DNA of 64,000 bases from Marinomonas ostreistagni (GCF_016888445.1 NZ_JAFEKF010000001.1:620001-684000); one strand, 5' to 3'. Numbered from the stretch's first letter, positions 25,904 through 34,543 are shown. Notes: generated from the sequence alone by a model not told the origin. A program made the numbers and translations.

Positions 25904-26890
25904 ATGACCACCAAGCAAGTTCCTTTATCTGTACTCGACTTAATTCCAATTGGTGAAGGATTTAATGTCAGCGACGCGCTGCATAACAGCACCCGATTGG
26001 CACAGGCCGCCGAAACAGCAGGGTTTAAACGCTACTGGGTCGCAGAGCATCACAACCTTAAAGATATTGCCAGCGCCGCAACCAGCGTCATCCTGAGCCA
26101 CATCGGTGCCAAAACAGACAGCATTCGCCTTGGCTCAGGCGGCATTATGCTGCCGAACCATGCGCCGTTACTGGTGGCTGAACAGTTCGCAACGCTGGAG
26201 TCACTGTACCCCGGGCGCATCGATCTAGGGCTTGGCCGTGCGCCGGGCACGGATATGGAAACCGCCCGTGCCTTACGCCGAGATCAGGGCACTGATTTTC
26301 CTGAAATGCTGGCTGAGCTGCAGTATTTCTTCTCAGAACAAAGTCAAAACAAGCGCATCAAGGCAGTGCCTGGCGCGGGCATGTCACTTCCTACTTGGCT
26401 GCTAGGCTCAAGCACGTTTAGTGCTCAGCTCGCCGCAGCTAAAGGGCTGCCAATGGCATTTGCGGCACACTTTGCGCCAGATGCCATGCTAGCTGCCATT
26501 GAGCTGTACCGTGCCAATTATCAGCCTTCTGAGCAGTTCCCTGAACCCTATGTGATGGTTTGTGTCAACGCTGTTGGCGCTGATACTCAAGCCGAAGCCG
26601 AGTACTTAGCGACCACAGAGTTGCAAAAGTTTTTGTCTCTTAATCGTGGCACTGAGCAGTATCTACCTGAGCCGGTGGAAGATATGAATGCGCTGTGGAG
26701 TCCAAGTGAGGCGGTACGTATCAAACAGCAACTTCGCGAATCCATTTGGGGCACGAAAGAGACGATACGTGAGCGCCTAAACGATTTGGTCGCGCGCACG
26801 GGCGCAGATGAAGTGATGGTGAACTCTTGGATCCATGATCCAGAAAAACGTATCTACTCACACCAAGTTATTGCCGCTGCATGGCGCTAG
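25904..26890 (+). CDS. Luciferase-like (LLM) flavin-dependent oxidoreductase
   Basis: A 328-residue TIM-barrel FMN/F420-type oxidoreductase of the bacterial luciferase-like family, of the subgroup starting VPLSVLDLIPIGEG. Family marks include RYWVAEHHN, RLGSGGIMLPNHAPL, EQFATLESLYPGRIDLGLGRAPGTD and SWIHDPEKR. The usual NADH:flavin partner is not encoded nearby, so it may use reduced flavin from elsewhere. TGGAG lies 7 nt before ATG. It heads a three-gene plus-strand operon with two SnoaL-like genes, and is divergent from the SnoaL-LysR pair. Confidence 0.9.
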   Translation: MTTKQVPLSVLDLIPIGEGFNVSDALHNSTRLAQAAETAGFKRYWVAEHHNLKDIASAATSVILSHIGAKTDSIRLGSGGIMLPNHAPLLVAEQFATLESLYPGRIDLGLGRAPGTDMETARALRRDQGTDFPEMLAELQYFFSEQSQNKRIKAVPGAGMSLPTWLLGSSTFSAQLAAAKGLPMAFAAHFAPDAMLAAIELYRANYQPSEQFPEPYVMVCVNAVGADTQAEAEYLATTELQKFLSLNRGTEQYLPEPVEDMNALWSPSEAVRIKQQLRESIWGTKETIRERLNDLVARTGADEVMVNSWIHDPEKRIYSHQVIAAAWR

Positions 26891-26898
26891 GAGGAACA

Positions 26899-27348
26899 AT
26901 GAATACAGAGCAACTTAACGCATTGTCTGCGTTGGTAGATCGTGAGCAGATTCGCGAATTGCGTCTGCGTTACAGTGAATTGCTGGATTCAGGGCAAGCC
27001 GAGCGCATGGGCGAAGTCTTTACTGAGGATGCTGTGGTCAAAGTCACGGTTGGTAGTATGCAAGGCTTAGATGAGATCAAGCAGAGCTTAAAAGACGCTT
27101 ATCACAGCTTTGATACCCTAAAGCGTGAACATTTTCCGTTTATGCACGCCATTAGCAATCATCAGATTACGGTGCATGATGAGCAAAATGCCAGTGGCAG
27201 TTGCTACTTGCTGGACTTTGTCAGTGATCGCGCAGCCAAGCAGCATCCGTTCTTATTATTAGGACGTTATTTAGATCAATATGTGAAAGTTGACGGCGAA
27301 TGGCGCATCAGCCATTCAGAATTAGATGTGGTGTGGCCGAATGAATAA
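26899..27348 (+). CDS. SnoaL-like (nuclear transport factor 2 family) protein
   Basis: A 149-residue single-domain NTF2-fold protein: LVDREQIRELRLRYSELLDSGQAERMGEVFTEDAVVKVTVGSMQGLDEIKQSL followed by strands with ISNHQITVHD and GRYLDQYVKVDGEWRISHSELDV. This is the scheme of scytalone dehydratase/SnoaL-type enzymes. ATG 26899 has AGGAGG 4-9 nt upstream; the start lies 8 nt after the oxidoreductase stop. It overlaps the next gene by 8 nt. The reaction is unknown. Confidence 0.82.
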   Translation: MNTEQLNALSALVDREQIRELRLRYSELLDSGQAERMGEVFTEDAVVKVTVGSMQGLDEIKQSLKDAYHSFDTLKREHFPFMHAISNHQITVHDEQNASGSCYLLDFVSDRAAKQHPFLLLGRYLDQYVKVDGEWRISHSELDVVWPNE

Positions 27349-28300
27349 TCAGCAAAATCGCAGTGCCATCAAAGCGCTTGCACAGCAATTACTAGACACT
27401 TGGGTAACACCATCGGCGGCTCTAGACGCGGCGGACTTAACCCCTGATTGTCAATTTCACAGTAGTCACCAAGGCACAGCGCAAGGCTATAATGAGATCA
27501 CGTCACTTCTGGCGTCAGACACAGAGCACGGTGCTATGTTAAGCCATATGACCAATCTCTATGTCGGGGTCGAGGAAAATCAGGCTGCATTTAGCTTTTA
27601 TATGTATGGGGTCGTTGAGCAGGCTCAGCGTGCGTTTATGTTTGGCAGCACCGTGGTCGCTAGCTTGAGCTTCCAAGAAGGGCGTTGGCGTCTACATGAG
27701 ATCCGCTTGGTGGTGAATTGGTCCAAGGGCGATCAAAGCTTGATGCCACATTGGCGTAATGTGCCGACTCAGTACGGCTGGCAAATGGGTTTTGCAGCCC
27801 CAGCCATCGTTCCTGAGCTGCATTCGCCTTGGGTAAAATTGGCGCATGTGCCACCACCAGAAGATCTACATGACGCTATTTCTGAGTTGTACTATCGTTA
27901 TGCTTTTGCAGTCGACCAAAATGACATGGCGCTGTTGGCGCGCTCTTATACAGACGACATCAGTGGTGGATTTGCGCCAGTGGGTAATTTGTCTGGCAAG
28001 GATCAAGTCATCGGCACCTTGAAGAACTTTCGTCATTTGGCCGCATTTTGGCAGCACTTCGCCGAAGTAGTGAAAGTCGAAGAAGTCGGCGATGGTCGCC
28101 ATGTTAACGTAATCGTTGGACGTATTATTCCGGAACGTCCAGTAGATGAACAAGGCAACAAGCTTTATGGCGCGCATTATCAACTGCGTGCGCGATGTAT
28201 GGCGGATGGCCAGTGGAAGTTTTGCTGGACCGACTATCGTCCAGGCTGGTTTACCCAGCACAGCCTACCGGCTTTTGATATCGGCAACGCTACCGCTTAG
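27341..28300 (+). CDS. Tandem SnoaL-like double-domain protein
   Basis: A 319-residue protein holding two NTF2/SnoaL modules: residues about 5-135 (LLDTWVTPSAALDAADLTPDCQFHSS...VASLSFQEGRWRLHEIRLV) and about 175-300 (AISELYYRYAFAVDQNDMALLARSYTDDISGGF...ARCMADGQWKFCWTDYR). ATG 27341 lies inside the end of the upstream gene (8-nt overlap), so translation is coupled. A strong terminator follows. Together with the flavin oxidoreductase this suggests a small oxidation/dehydration route for an unknown organic substrate. Confidence 0.78.
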   Translation: MNNQQNRSAIKALAQQLLDTWVTPSAALDAADLTPDCQFHSSHQGTAQGYNEITSLLASDTEHGAMLSHMTNLYVGVEENQAAFSFYMYGVVEQAQRAFMFGSTVVASLSFQEGRWRLHEIRLVVNWSKGDQSLMPHWRNVPTQYGWQMGFAAPAIVPELHSPWVKLAHVPPPEDLHDAISELYYRYAFAVDQNDMALLARSYTDDISGGFAPVGNLSGKDQVIGTLKNFRHLAAFWQHFAEVVKVEEVGDGRHVNVIVGRIIPERPVDEQGNKLYGAHYQLRARCMADGQWKFCWTDYRPGWFTQHSLPAFDIGNATA

Positions 28301-28305
28301 AGTGA

Positions 28306-28340
28306 AACGCCGCATTCATCGAATGCGGCGTTTTTTATTT
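28306..28340 (+). terminator. Strong Rho-independent terminator of the LLM-SnoaL operon
   Basis: A perfect 12-bp stem AACGCCGCATTC / GAATGCGGCGTT with a 3-nt loop followed by TTTTATTT. Confidence 0.92.
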
Positions 28341-28406
28341 CGGGTATTCACTAAGTTTTGGTTAATCAGGGAGAGTGGCTACTTACCATCCCTTTATCAA
28401 AATAGC

Positions 28407-29030
28407 TTAATCATCAAACAACAAATTGATAGCGACACCAAACAGTACCAAACCAACAATTGGCCCCATAACACCTTGGGGAGCGCGTTCGATATAAGGC
28501 AGGTTCTCTGCAATCATCAAACCCCATTCTGGGGTAGGTGATTTCGCCCCAAGCCCGATAAAACTTAGCGCCGTAAGACTTAAGATCGTAACAGGTAAAC
28601 GCAATAGGGCGTGGCGCAGCAGTGGTGGCAAAATATAAGGCAGTAGGTAAAAGCGCAAGATGCGTACCTGGCTTGCACCCCATACTGGTGCCAAATGCGT
28701 ATAAGGCTTAGCTTTGGCTTCCATAATCAAGCTTGAGCAGTGTGCTGCCAAAGGCGCCCATGACACGAGTACGATCGCAATCAAAGCACTGTAAGGTGTC
28801 ATGCCAAATATGCCCGCAATCAATAAGCCTGCGATGATATGGTTTAGTACCAGCATTACGTCACACAATGCCTCTGCTGCGGTCAAATCGTGTGTGACCA
28901 AAAGCAGTTTCATATTGCGACGTTGTTTGATGGTATTGAGCAAATCAATTAAGCGTTGGCGACTGACGGGGTCTAAGCTACTCGTCGGCTCGTCCGCCAC
29001 CAAAATTTCAGGCTGTAGCACCAGCGCGTG
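28407..29030 (-). pseudogene. Chimeric relic of two ABC-transporter genes (ATPase end fused to permease end)
   Basis: One open frame of about 208 residues joins two unrelated pieces. The first ~60 residues are the middle/end of an oligopeptide/nickel-type ATPase: LQPEILVADEPTSSLDP (Walker B and D-loop) and LLLVTHDLTAAEALCD (H-loop), with no Walker A or signature. At about 28840-28865 the sequence turns into the C-terminal half of a DppC/NikC-type permease: VWGASQVRILRFYLLPYILPPLLR (EAA-like loop), LSFIGLGAKSPTPEWG, then two helices to the stop. Neither piece can work alone. It overlaps the 3' end of the GNAT gene and has no start of its own. An internal deletion in an opp/nik-like operon explains it best. 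Confidence 0.82.
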
Positions 29031-29532
29031 GTAGACTGACAAATGACCATAAATCGCCTTCAAAGATATTAAAGCGTCCACTAACAGGTAAATCTTCGCG
29101 GTTTGGATCAGGTTTAAACCCAAGTTTGTAAAGAATGGCAGCCGAGACTTGGTTGTTATGCTTTAGAAAGTGGGCGTCTACTTGCTCTAAGTGTAAGACC
29201 TCAAAGGCAATTCTTAAGGCAAAGGTTGCAGCCTGGCTAGCGATACCTTTGCCCCAGTAAGGTTCTCCGATCCAGTAAGATAGCTCGGCAGTGCGCGCTT
29301 GATAGCAAATCTTTTTGAGAATACAGCATCCTACGATGTCGCTATTATACCAAATAACGAAATGCATCTCTTCACCTTGTGGTGCGTGCGTTGTTTGAAT
29401 CCAAGCTTGCACGTGTTCTGGCTGGCAATTATCAGGCACGCCGCTGGTTCGACTAATATTGGGGTTATTAGCCAGTGCGCAGATGGCCTCAAGATGATGT
29501 TCTTTGATAAGTTCTAGTTCAATTTTTACCAT
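29008..29532 (-). CDS. GNAT-family N-acetyltransferase (RimJ/RimL-like)
   Basis: A 174-residue acetyltransferase. The acetyl-CoA loop YWGKGIASQAATFALRIAFE and the preceding AELSYWIGEPY fit the ribosomal-protein/spermidine-type Acetyltransf_3 group; NNQVSAAILYKLGFKPD is the usual C-terminal motif. The last residues (FVSLPRAGATA) lie in sequence shared with the ABC relic, so the original C terminus may have been replaced at the deletion junction. The start ATG has AAGACATG context without a strong Shine-Dalgarno. The substrate is unknown. Confidence 0.82.
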   Translation of the reverse strand: MVKIELELIKEHHLEAICALANNPNISRTSGVPDNCQPEHVQAWIQTTHAPQGEEMHFVIWYNSDIVGCCILKKICYQARTAELSYWIGEPYWGKGIASQAATFALRIAFEVLHLEQVDAHFLKHNNQVSAAILYKLGFKPDPNREDLPVSGRFNIFEGDLWSFVSLPRAGATA

Positions 29533-29570
29533 GTCTTTCTTGGCAACTAACTGAGGATGACGATGAAGGT

Positions 29571-30002
29571 TTACTGGCTATAGAGTTGTTTAATATCAGC
29601 GATACGTTTTTGCGCTCGGTTCGGCAGACTCTCTGGCGCTGAAATAGCACTCAGGTCTTTGTCACCGACTTGGATTACCATCACCATGCCCATCGCCATA
29701 TGGGGTGTACATTCAATACCATAAATCCCTTCTTGGTCGAAAGTCATTACGATCTCTTCATTAATGTTACCGCGAAATGATGGTGCTGCTTCTGGCCACA
29801 TCGAGCTGATCGAGGCGGCATTGTGACCGGGTGTGGTGCGAAGAAATTTAACTGTATCGCCTGGTTGAATGTTTAAGTAGCTTGGCTCGTAAGACATGGC
29901 GCCAAGCGAATTTCGATTGACCATTTGTACTTCATATTGTGCGGCGTAAAGCGTGCTGGCGATCAAGCTAGTGCTTAATACCGTTAGTAAAGATTTGAGC
30001 AT
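29571..30002 (-). CDS. Pseudoazurin-type periplasmic blue copper protein
   Basis: A 143-residue secreted cupredoxin. After the signal peptide (cleaved near LYA-AQ) the type-1 copper ligands are all present: His in PGHNA, then Cys, His and Met in YGIECTPHMAMGM. Pseudoazurins shuttle electrons in the periplasm, classically to nitrite or nitrous oxide reductase. No denitrification gene is in the window. It begins 14 nt after the ABC ATPase stop on the same strand, so it may be part of that metal-uptake transcript. Confidence 0.92.
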   Translation of the reverse strand: MLKSLLTVLSTSLIASTLYAAQYEVQMVNRNSLGAMSYEPSYLNIQPGDTVKFLRTTPGHNAASISSMWPEAAPSFRGNINEEIVMTFDQEGIYGIECTPHMAMGMVMVIQVGDKDLSAISAPESLPNRAQKRIADIKQLYSQ

Positions 30003-30016
30003 GATATCGTTCCTTG

Positions 30017-30772
30017 TTAGTTCAATAGTTGGATGTGAGGCGGGTGATCAGGTGAATGGATGATTCGCGAATGTACATCGAATACATCAAGGATAAACGC
30101 CTCGCTGATGAGTTCTGCTGGTTTGCCTTGGGCAATCACACGACCTTCTTTCATGGCAATGATGCGATCGAAGCGCAAAGCATGGTTTAAGTCGTGAACG
30201 GCAACCAGCATAGTGCGCTGAATGTTCTCGATTAAAGAAAGTACTACCATCTGCTGCTTAATATCTAGATGGTTGGTAGGCTCATCCATGACGATAAAAG
30301 GGGTATTCTGAGCCAGTGCTCGTGCAATATGAAGGCGTTGCTGTTCGCCACCAGACAGTGTGTGCCAATGCTGATCACGCTTGTGAGTCATGCTGACTTT
30401 TTCCAGCGCGTGATCCACATGGGATTGATGTGCTGTGCCCCATTTTTCAAAGGCTTTAATCCAAGGGGTACGTCCAAGTGCAACCGCGTCTTCTGCTTTG
30501 ACCAGTTCTTCAGTTGTGGCTTTTTGTTGAACAAACGAGAGATGCTGAGCAAGAGTTCGTCTTGGGTAATGCTGAACAGCGATATCATTCAACGTAATAT
30601 TTCCTGAAGTGGGCTTATTTAAGCCGCAAATCAAGCGTAATAGCGTCGACTTACCGCAACCATTAGGGCCAATGAGTGCTACGCGCTCGCCTTTTTCTAA
30701 ACTGAAAGTAATGTCTCGGAGCAGCGCTTTTTTGCCTTGCTGAAAGTGAATATTGGCGACGGATAAGTTCAT
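30017..30772 (-). CDS. Iron/siderophore-type ABC transporter ATPase (FecE/FhuC-like)
   Basis: A 251-residue importer ATPase with Walker A GPNGCGKST (about residues 34-42), Q-loop VQQKAT, signature LSGGEQQR, Walker B FIVMDEP and H-loop VHDLNHALRFD, as in FecE/FhuC/BtuD. The start ATG 30772 overlaps the permease stop (ATGA); a longer upstream reading frame would run inside the permease gene and is not used. It energises uptake of ferric siderophore, haem or corrinoid together with the next two genes. Confidence 0.92.
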   Translation of the reverse strand: MNLSVANIHFQQGKKALLRDITFSLEKGERVALIGPNGCGKSTLLRLICGLNKPTSGNITLNDIAVQHYPRRTLAQHLSFVQQKATTEELVKAEDAVALGRTPWIKAFEKWGTAHQSHVDHALEKVSMTHKRDQHWHTLSGGEQQRLHIARALAQNTPFIVMDEPTNHLDIKQQMVVLSLIENIQRTMLVAVHDLNHALRFDRIIAMKEGRVIAQGKPAELISEAFILDVFDVHSRIIHSPDHPPHIQLLN

Positions 30773-31821
30773 TGCTTTTGTCCTCTGATCAATACAAGCG
30801 CAAAGCAAGGCGCACCAATTAAAGCCGTGACAACGCCAATCGGCAGCACCTGTCCTGGGATGACGATGCGTGACCCAATATCGCAGAAGATTAAAAAAAG
30901 CGCCCCAATAACGGCACATGCCGGTGCTAGGATTAAATGGGAGCTACCAAAAATATAACGTGCGGCGTGAGGAATAACCAAGCCCACAAAACCAATCGCG
31001 CCAACCATGGACACCATGACGGCTGTCATCATTGCCGTACCGAAAATAAGAATAACTTGTACGCGGCGTACGGAAATACCAATTGAAGCCGCGGCATCTG
31101 AACCAAACAAGAAAGCATCGAGCGCGCGCGCATGCCAAATGACCAATGCCAGTCCGGCAATCAAGACAGGGACCGCTACAGTGACTTCCTGCCAACGAGC
31201 ACCCGATAAATTACCCAAGAGCCAGAACATAATGCCTCGAGCCTGCTCAGCATTAGCTGATCTTGCGATCACAAAAGCAGTCAGGGCATTAAACAACTGT
31301 GAGCCTGCAATGCCGGCTAAGATAATTTGCGTGGAGATGTTTGCACTGCGACGTTTGGATGCAAGGGCTGATAGCAGCATGACGAAGCCAAAGGCAAGCA
31401 TAGCTCCAAGCAAGGCGCCAAAAGACATGCTCAACACGCCAATGCCGACGCCAGCAATTGTAACCATCACGGCCCCTGTTGAGGCTCCAGCTGAGATACC
31501 CAGTAAATAGGGGTCTGCTAATGCATTACGCAGCAATGATTGCAGCACCAAACCGGTGACGGCGAGTGCAGCACCACAGCAAGCCGCAACCAATGTGCGT
31601 GTTAGGCGATAGTTCCAAATGACACCCTGATCTATAGGGTGGATGGGGTAATCTGCTCCAAATGCACCGTTGGCAACGGCTTGAATCACTGTAGCGAAAT
31701 CAATACTGGTTTCACCTATCGCAACCCCCATAGTGGTGGCTACTAACAATACGGCGGCAGTGAAAATAACAAACAAAAAAGGGTGACGTGTCATCACCCC
31801 ATTTAATAGTTTAAAAGGCAT
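30769..31821 (-). CDS. FecCD-family ABC permease
   Basis: A 350-residue inner-membrane permease with about ten helices. Typical FecCD/BtuC stretches are GAALAVTGLVLQSLLRNALADPYLLGISAGASTGAV, the cytoplasmic coupling loop region FLFGSDAAASIGISVRRVQ and GAIGFVGLVIPHAARYIFG, and a C-terminal IGVVTALIGAPCFALVLIRG. It would form a homodimeric channel since only one permease gene is present. The start lies 3 nt after the binding-protein stop. Confidence 0.93.
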   Translation of the reverse strand: MPFKLLNGVMTRHPFLFVIFTAAVLLVATTMGVAIGETSIDFATVIQAVANGAFGADYPIHPIDQGVIWNYRLTRTLVAACCGAALAVTGLVLQSLLRNALADPYLLGISAGASTGAVMVTIAGVGIGVLSMSFGALLGAMLAFGFVMLLSALASKRRSANISTQIILAGIAGSQLFNALTAFVIARSANAEQARGIMFWLLGNLSGARWQEVTVAVPVLIAGLALVIWHARALDAFLFGSDAAASIGISVRRVQVILIFGTAMMTAVMVSMVGAIGFVGLVIPHAARYIFGSSHLILAPACAVIGALFLIFCDIGSRIVIPGQVLPIGVVTALIGAPCFALVLIRGQKQ

Positions 31822-31824
31822 GTA

Positions 31825-32823
31825 TTAGAGCTGTTCCACCGCGTCGGTTAGTTTCTCAAGACCATTAATAAGGCGAATGGTCGCGTCCATTTCTAGGGCG
31901 TCCATTATAACAATATTACCTTCTTTTACGGCGTCCATTTCTTTGGTCACCGGGTCATTTTTAAGAAACTCTAATTTCTTTTCGAAATCATCAGCAGGGA
32001 AGCGACGGCGGTTCATTTTTGCGATCACGATAATATCTGGGTTGGCTTTGGCAAGCGTTTCCCAGCCAACCGTTGGCCATTCTTCATCAGACTGAACCAC
32101 GTTTTCAATGCCTAGTGTTTTCATTAGGTAGCCGGCAGCGCCTTTTTGACCAGCAACGTATGGGTCAATGTCCATTGCCGCGCTGGAGTACCAAAAAACA
32201 GCAGTTTTGCCTTCACTGCCTGCTGCTTGAGCACGCTCAATGGCTTGGCTTTCTCGTTTTTTCAAAGACGCAATCAATTGTTCGCCACGTTCTGATGCAT
32301 CAAAGATATCTGATAATTGATCAATTGATTTGTATAGAGCGGCTGTTGAAAATTGATCTAGACGTGTGCCGTCAAGGCCGACAGAATTGTCCTTGTTATC
32401 ACAGTCGGTAGGTAAAATGTACGTAGGAACGCTCACATCGTGGAACATATCACGAGTTGCCACGATGCCTTGATCACCTACATGCCACTCATATTGCACT
32501 GTAACCAACTCAGGGCGTTTCTCTAATATAGACTCAAAGCTTGGGTCATTGTCGGCCAAACGTGGGATATCAGCGTTTACTTCTTTAAATTCTGGTAAAA
32601 CCTCGTTAAACCAAACCGATGTGCCTTTGACTCTATTGGCGAGGCCTAAGGTATACAAAATCTCAGTAGCCGCTTGGCCAACTGTCACAGTGCTTTGAGG
32701 AGCTTGTTCGTAGGTGTGCGTAAAACCACAGTTTTCTATGGTTAAAGGGTACTCTGTAGCAGAGGTGTATGCTGAGCTAAGAAGGGCCGCAGCGATTAGC
32801 GACATGGAAAAAACTGCTTTCAT
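31825..32823 (-). CDS. Periplasmic binding protein of an iron/siderophore-type ABC importer
   Basis: A 332-residue TroA-superfamily (cluster A-II, FecB/BtuF-like) binding protein. Start ATG 32823 has CGGAG upstream and gives a clean signal peptide (MKAVFSMSLIAAALLSSAYTSA). The two lobes show TVTVGQAATEILYTLGLANRVKGTS and ESILEKRPELVTVQYEW, then AGYLMKTLGIENVVQ and ETLAKANPDIIVIAKMN. Ligand identity (siderophore, haem, cobalamin or other metal chelate) cannot be told. It leads a four-gene operon and has a Fur-like site upstream. Confidence 0.88.
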   Translation of the reverse strand: MKAVFSMSLIAAALLSSAYTSATEYPLTIENCGFTHTYEQAPQSTVTVGQAATEILYTLGLANRVKGTSVWFNEVLPEFKEVNADIPRLADNDPSFESILEKRPELVTVQYEWHVGDQGIVATRDMFHDVSVPTYILPTDCDNKDNSVGLDGTRLDQFSTAALYKSIDQLSDIFDASERGEQLIASLKKRESQAIERAQAAGSEGKTAVFWYSSAAMDIDPYVAGQKGAAGYLMKTLGIENVVQSDEEWPTVGWETLAKANPDIIVIAKMNRRRFPADDFEKKLEFLKNDPVTKEMDAVKEGNIVIMDALEMDATIRLINGLEKLTDAVEQL

Positions 32824-32888
32824 TGGAACTCCGTTGCCAATATGAGTGATCAAAGCACAGTATTGTAGAGGCTAACGATTTACTCTTC

Positions 32889-32907
32889 TATAAAAATAGT
32901 TCTCATT
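32889..32907 (-). promoter_or_regulatory. Candidate Fur box upstream of the ABC import operon
   Basis: On the minus strand AATGAGAACTATTTTTATA, 66-84 nt before the binding-protein start, matches the Fur-type pattern AATGAGAATNATTCTCATT at 14 of 18 fixed positions. The right half is the weaker one. It is positioned where a promoter is expected. Confidence 0.5.
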
Positions 32908-32995
32908 TATTTGAGTGGATTTCATGAGCTTACTTGAGCCCCAACTTAGTAAACAACCAATCAAAGGCCAGTAGCCGTTATGACTGTGTGAACCA

Positions 32996-33025
32996 GTAAA
33001 AGCCGCTATGAACAGCAGCTTTTAC
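32996..33025 (-). terminator. Hairpin at the end of the metal permease gene
   Basis: GTAAAAGC / GCTTTTAC (8 bp) with an inner GCT/AGC pair. It spans the stop codon of the permease, and its T-rich 3' arm gives a weak intrinsic terminator. Confidence 0.5.
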
Positions 33026-34067
33026 TTGAAGTAGATGACCATTTGTTTGTGATCCGCTTCGCAAGACTTAGACCTATCAAGCTTGTCAGCAACACACCAC
33101 TCAATACTGACCACCAATGAACATGAGTATGGGCGTGAATCGAGTTGGATAAGTTGAGCGTTAACTCAAAGCTTGCAAAGATCCAGTCGCATAAAAAGCC
33201 AAATCCCAATGCACAGACCAGCACGCCAGTTAGGTAACTTATCAAGGCTCTTTTACCAAGTAAGGAATACACTACGCCAAGTGTTGCGATATTAGTGGCA
33301 GGGCCTGCCAACATAAATACCAGTACGGCACCTGGTGAAACACCGGCAATCAGTAGGCCAGCTGCAATCGGTGTTGAAGCCGTTGCGCAAATGTACATAG
33401 GGATAGAAATAATCACCATGACCAGCATAGCAATCAAACCATTGCCCCATTCTGCCAAGAAACTTGTTGGCACATATGCTTGTACTAGTGCTGCAAAGCC
33501 AATGCCGATAATCAGCCATAAGGCGATATCGTCAACCATGTCAGTGGCCGCATAGCTTAGGCCGCGTATTAGGCGACGCAAAACAGTTGGCTTTGAAACT
33601 GGCTGCGTGCTTGAGCAGCCACGACTGCTGCAACAGGAAGATTTGGCTTCAGGTAATTGGCTCTGTTCAGTGGACTCTTTGCCGACTAACCAGCCCGCAG
33701 TGATGGCGCTAAAGATCGCAGCAATCGGTCGAATGATGGTCATAAAGGGGCCAAGAAGTACCCAAGATAAAGCAATCGAGTCGACGCCGGTTTCTGGGGT
33801 TGAGATCAAGAAAGAGGTGGTTGCGCCTTTTGATGCTCCGGCTTTTCGTAGCCCCGCGGCCGCAGGAATAACGCCACAGGAACACAGCGGCAATGGCGCA
33901 CCAATGATGGCAGCTTTGGCAACGCCAAAGCGCGAATTTTTTCCCAGTTGACGCTCCATCCACTGCATAGAAACGAACTCTTTAAGAACGCCCGCCATCA
34001 CCAAGCCGAGAATCAGCCAAGGTGCAGACTCTAAAAACAAATCGACAAATGCGATTAGCCAATTCAT
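33006..34067 (-). CDS. SO_0444-type Cu/Zn efflux permease (DUF318 family)
   Basis: A 353-residue permease with about eight to ten helices. It has the DUF318/ArsP-type marks APLPLCSCGVIPAAAGLRKAGASKGATTSFLISTPETGVDS (with the conserved Cys-x-Cys) and a second repeat SIPMYICATASTPIAAGL. A Cys-rich cytoplasmic loop (SSCCSSRGCSS, about residue 143) and a Cys-containing C terminus (KSCCS) suggest thiophilic metal binding. The group is described as a copper/zinc efflux family; direct evidence is limited. It starts 12 nt after the MerR-type gene, under the same metal-responsive promoter. Confidence 0.82.
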   Translation of the reverse strand: MNWLIAFVDLFLESAPWLILGLVMAGVLKEFVSMQWMERQLGKNSRFGVAKAAIIGAPLPLCSCGVIPAAAGLRKAGASKGATTSFLISTPETGVDSIALSWVLLGPFMTIIRPIAAIFSAITAGWLVGKESTEQSQLPEAKSSCCSSRGCSSTQPVSKPTVLRRLIRGLSYAATDMVDDIALWLIIGIGFAALVQAYVPTSFLAEWGNGLIAMLVMVIISIPMYICATASTPIAAGLLIAGVSPGAVLVFMLAGPATNIATLGVVYSLLGKRALISYLTGVLVCALGFGFLCDWIFASFELTLNLSNSIHAHTHVHWWSVLSGVLLTSLIGLSLAKRITNKWSSTSSKSCCS

Positions 34068-34079
34068 AGGGATGCCTCT

Positions 34080-34514
34080 TTAGTCATGGTGACATTCGGA
34101 TAGGATGGTTAATGATTCGGACTCTAAGGCTTGCAGAATCGTACAGTCTTGCGCACTCTCATGTCCGCCACAGCACGCATCAGAGAGTCGTTTCAGAGAA
34201 CGTTGGAACGTTTGCAACTCTTCAATTTTGGCATTTACTTGAGCGAGTTTGTCATCCACGACCAGCTTTACATCAAGGCACTCTTTATTGGCCTTATCCA
34301 CTTCAATGGACAGTAAGGTTTTAATGTCGCTCAAAGAAAAGCCTATGGCTTTGGCCCGTAAAATAACGCCAAGCGTCTTGGCATCAGCCGAGGAGTATAT
34401 ACGATAGCCATTGCTAGCGATGCTTGATGGCACTAACAATCCTTCTTTTTCGTAGTAGCGCAGGGTGTCAGTATTGATGTCATACTGCTTAGCCAACTCA
34501 CCGATTCGATACAT
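34080..34514 (-). CDS. MerR-family metal-responsive activator (ZntR-like)
   Basis: A 144-residue MerR protein: helix-turn-helix MYRIGELAKQYDINTDTLRYYEKEGLL, coiled coil (about 80-112) and a C-terminal metal site CCGGHESAQDC similar to the ZntR Zn/Cd/Pb loop, plus a His/Cys tail ECHHD. The start is ATG 34514. The upstream in-frame start at 34544 would overlap the -10 element and is rejected. It should repress, then activate on metal binding, its own operon with the permease. Confidence 0.92.
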   Translation of the reverse strand: MYRIGELAKQYDINTDTLRYYEKEGLLVPSSIASNGYRIYSSADAKTLGVILRAKAIGFSLSDIKTLLSIEVDKANKECLDVKLVVDDKLAQVNAKIEELQTFQRSLKRLSDACCGGHESAQDCTILQALESESLTILSECHHD

Positions 34515-34543
34515 TTGCTTTACTCTTAAGAATTTACCAATCA

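Noticed and set aside
30773-30919. 49-residue N-terminal extension of the ABC ATPase frame
   Set aside because: It runs entirely inside the permease gene. The family start fits ATG 30772, coupled to the permease stop.
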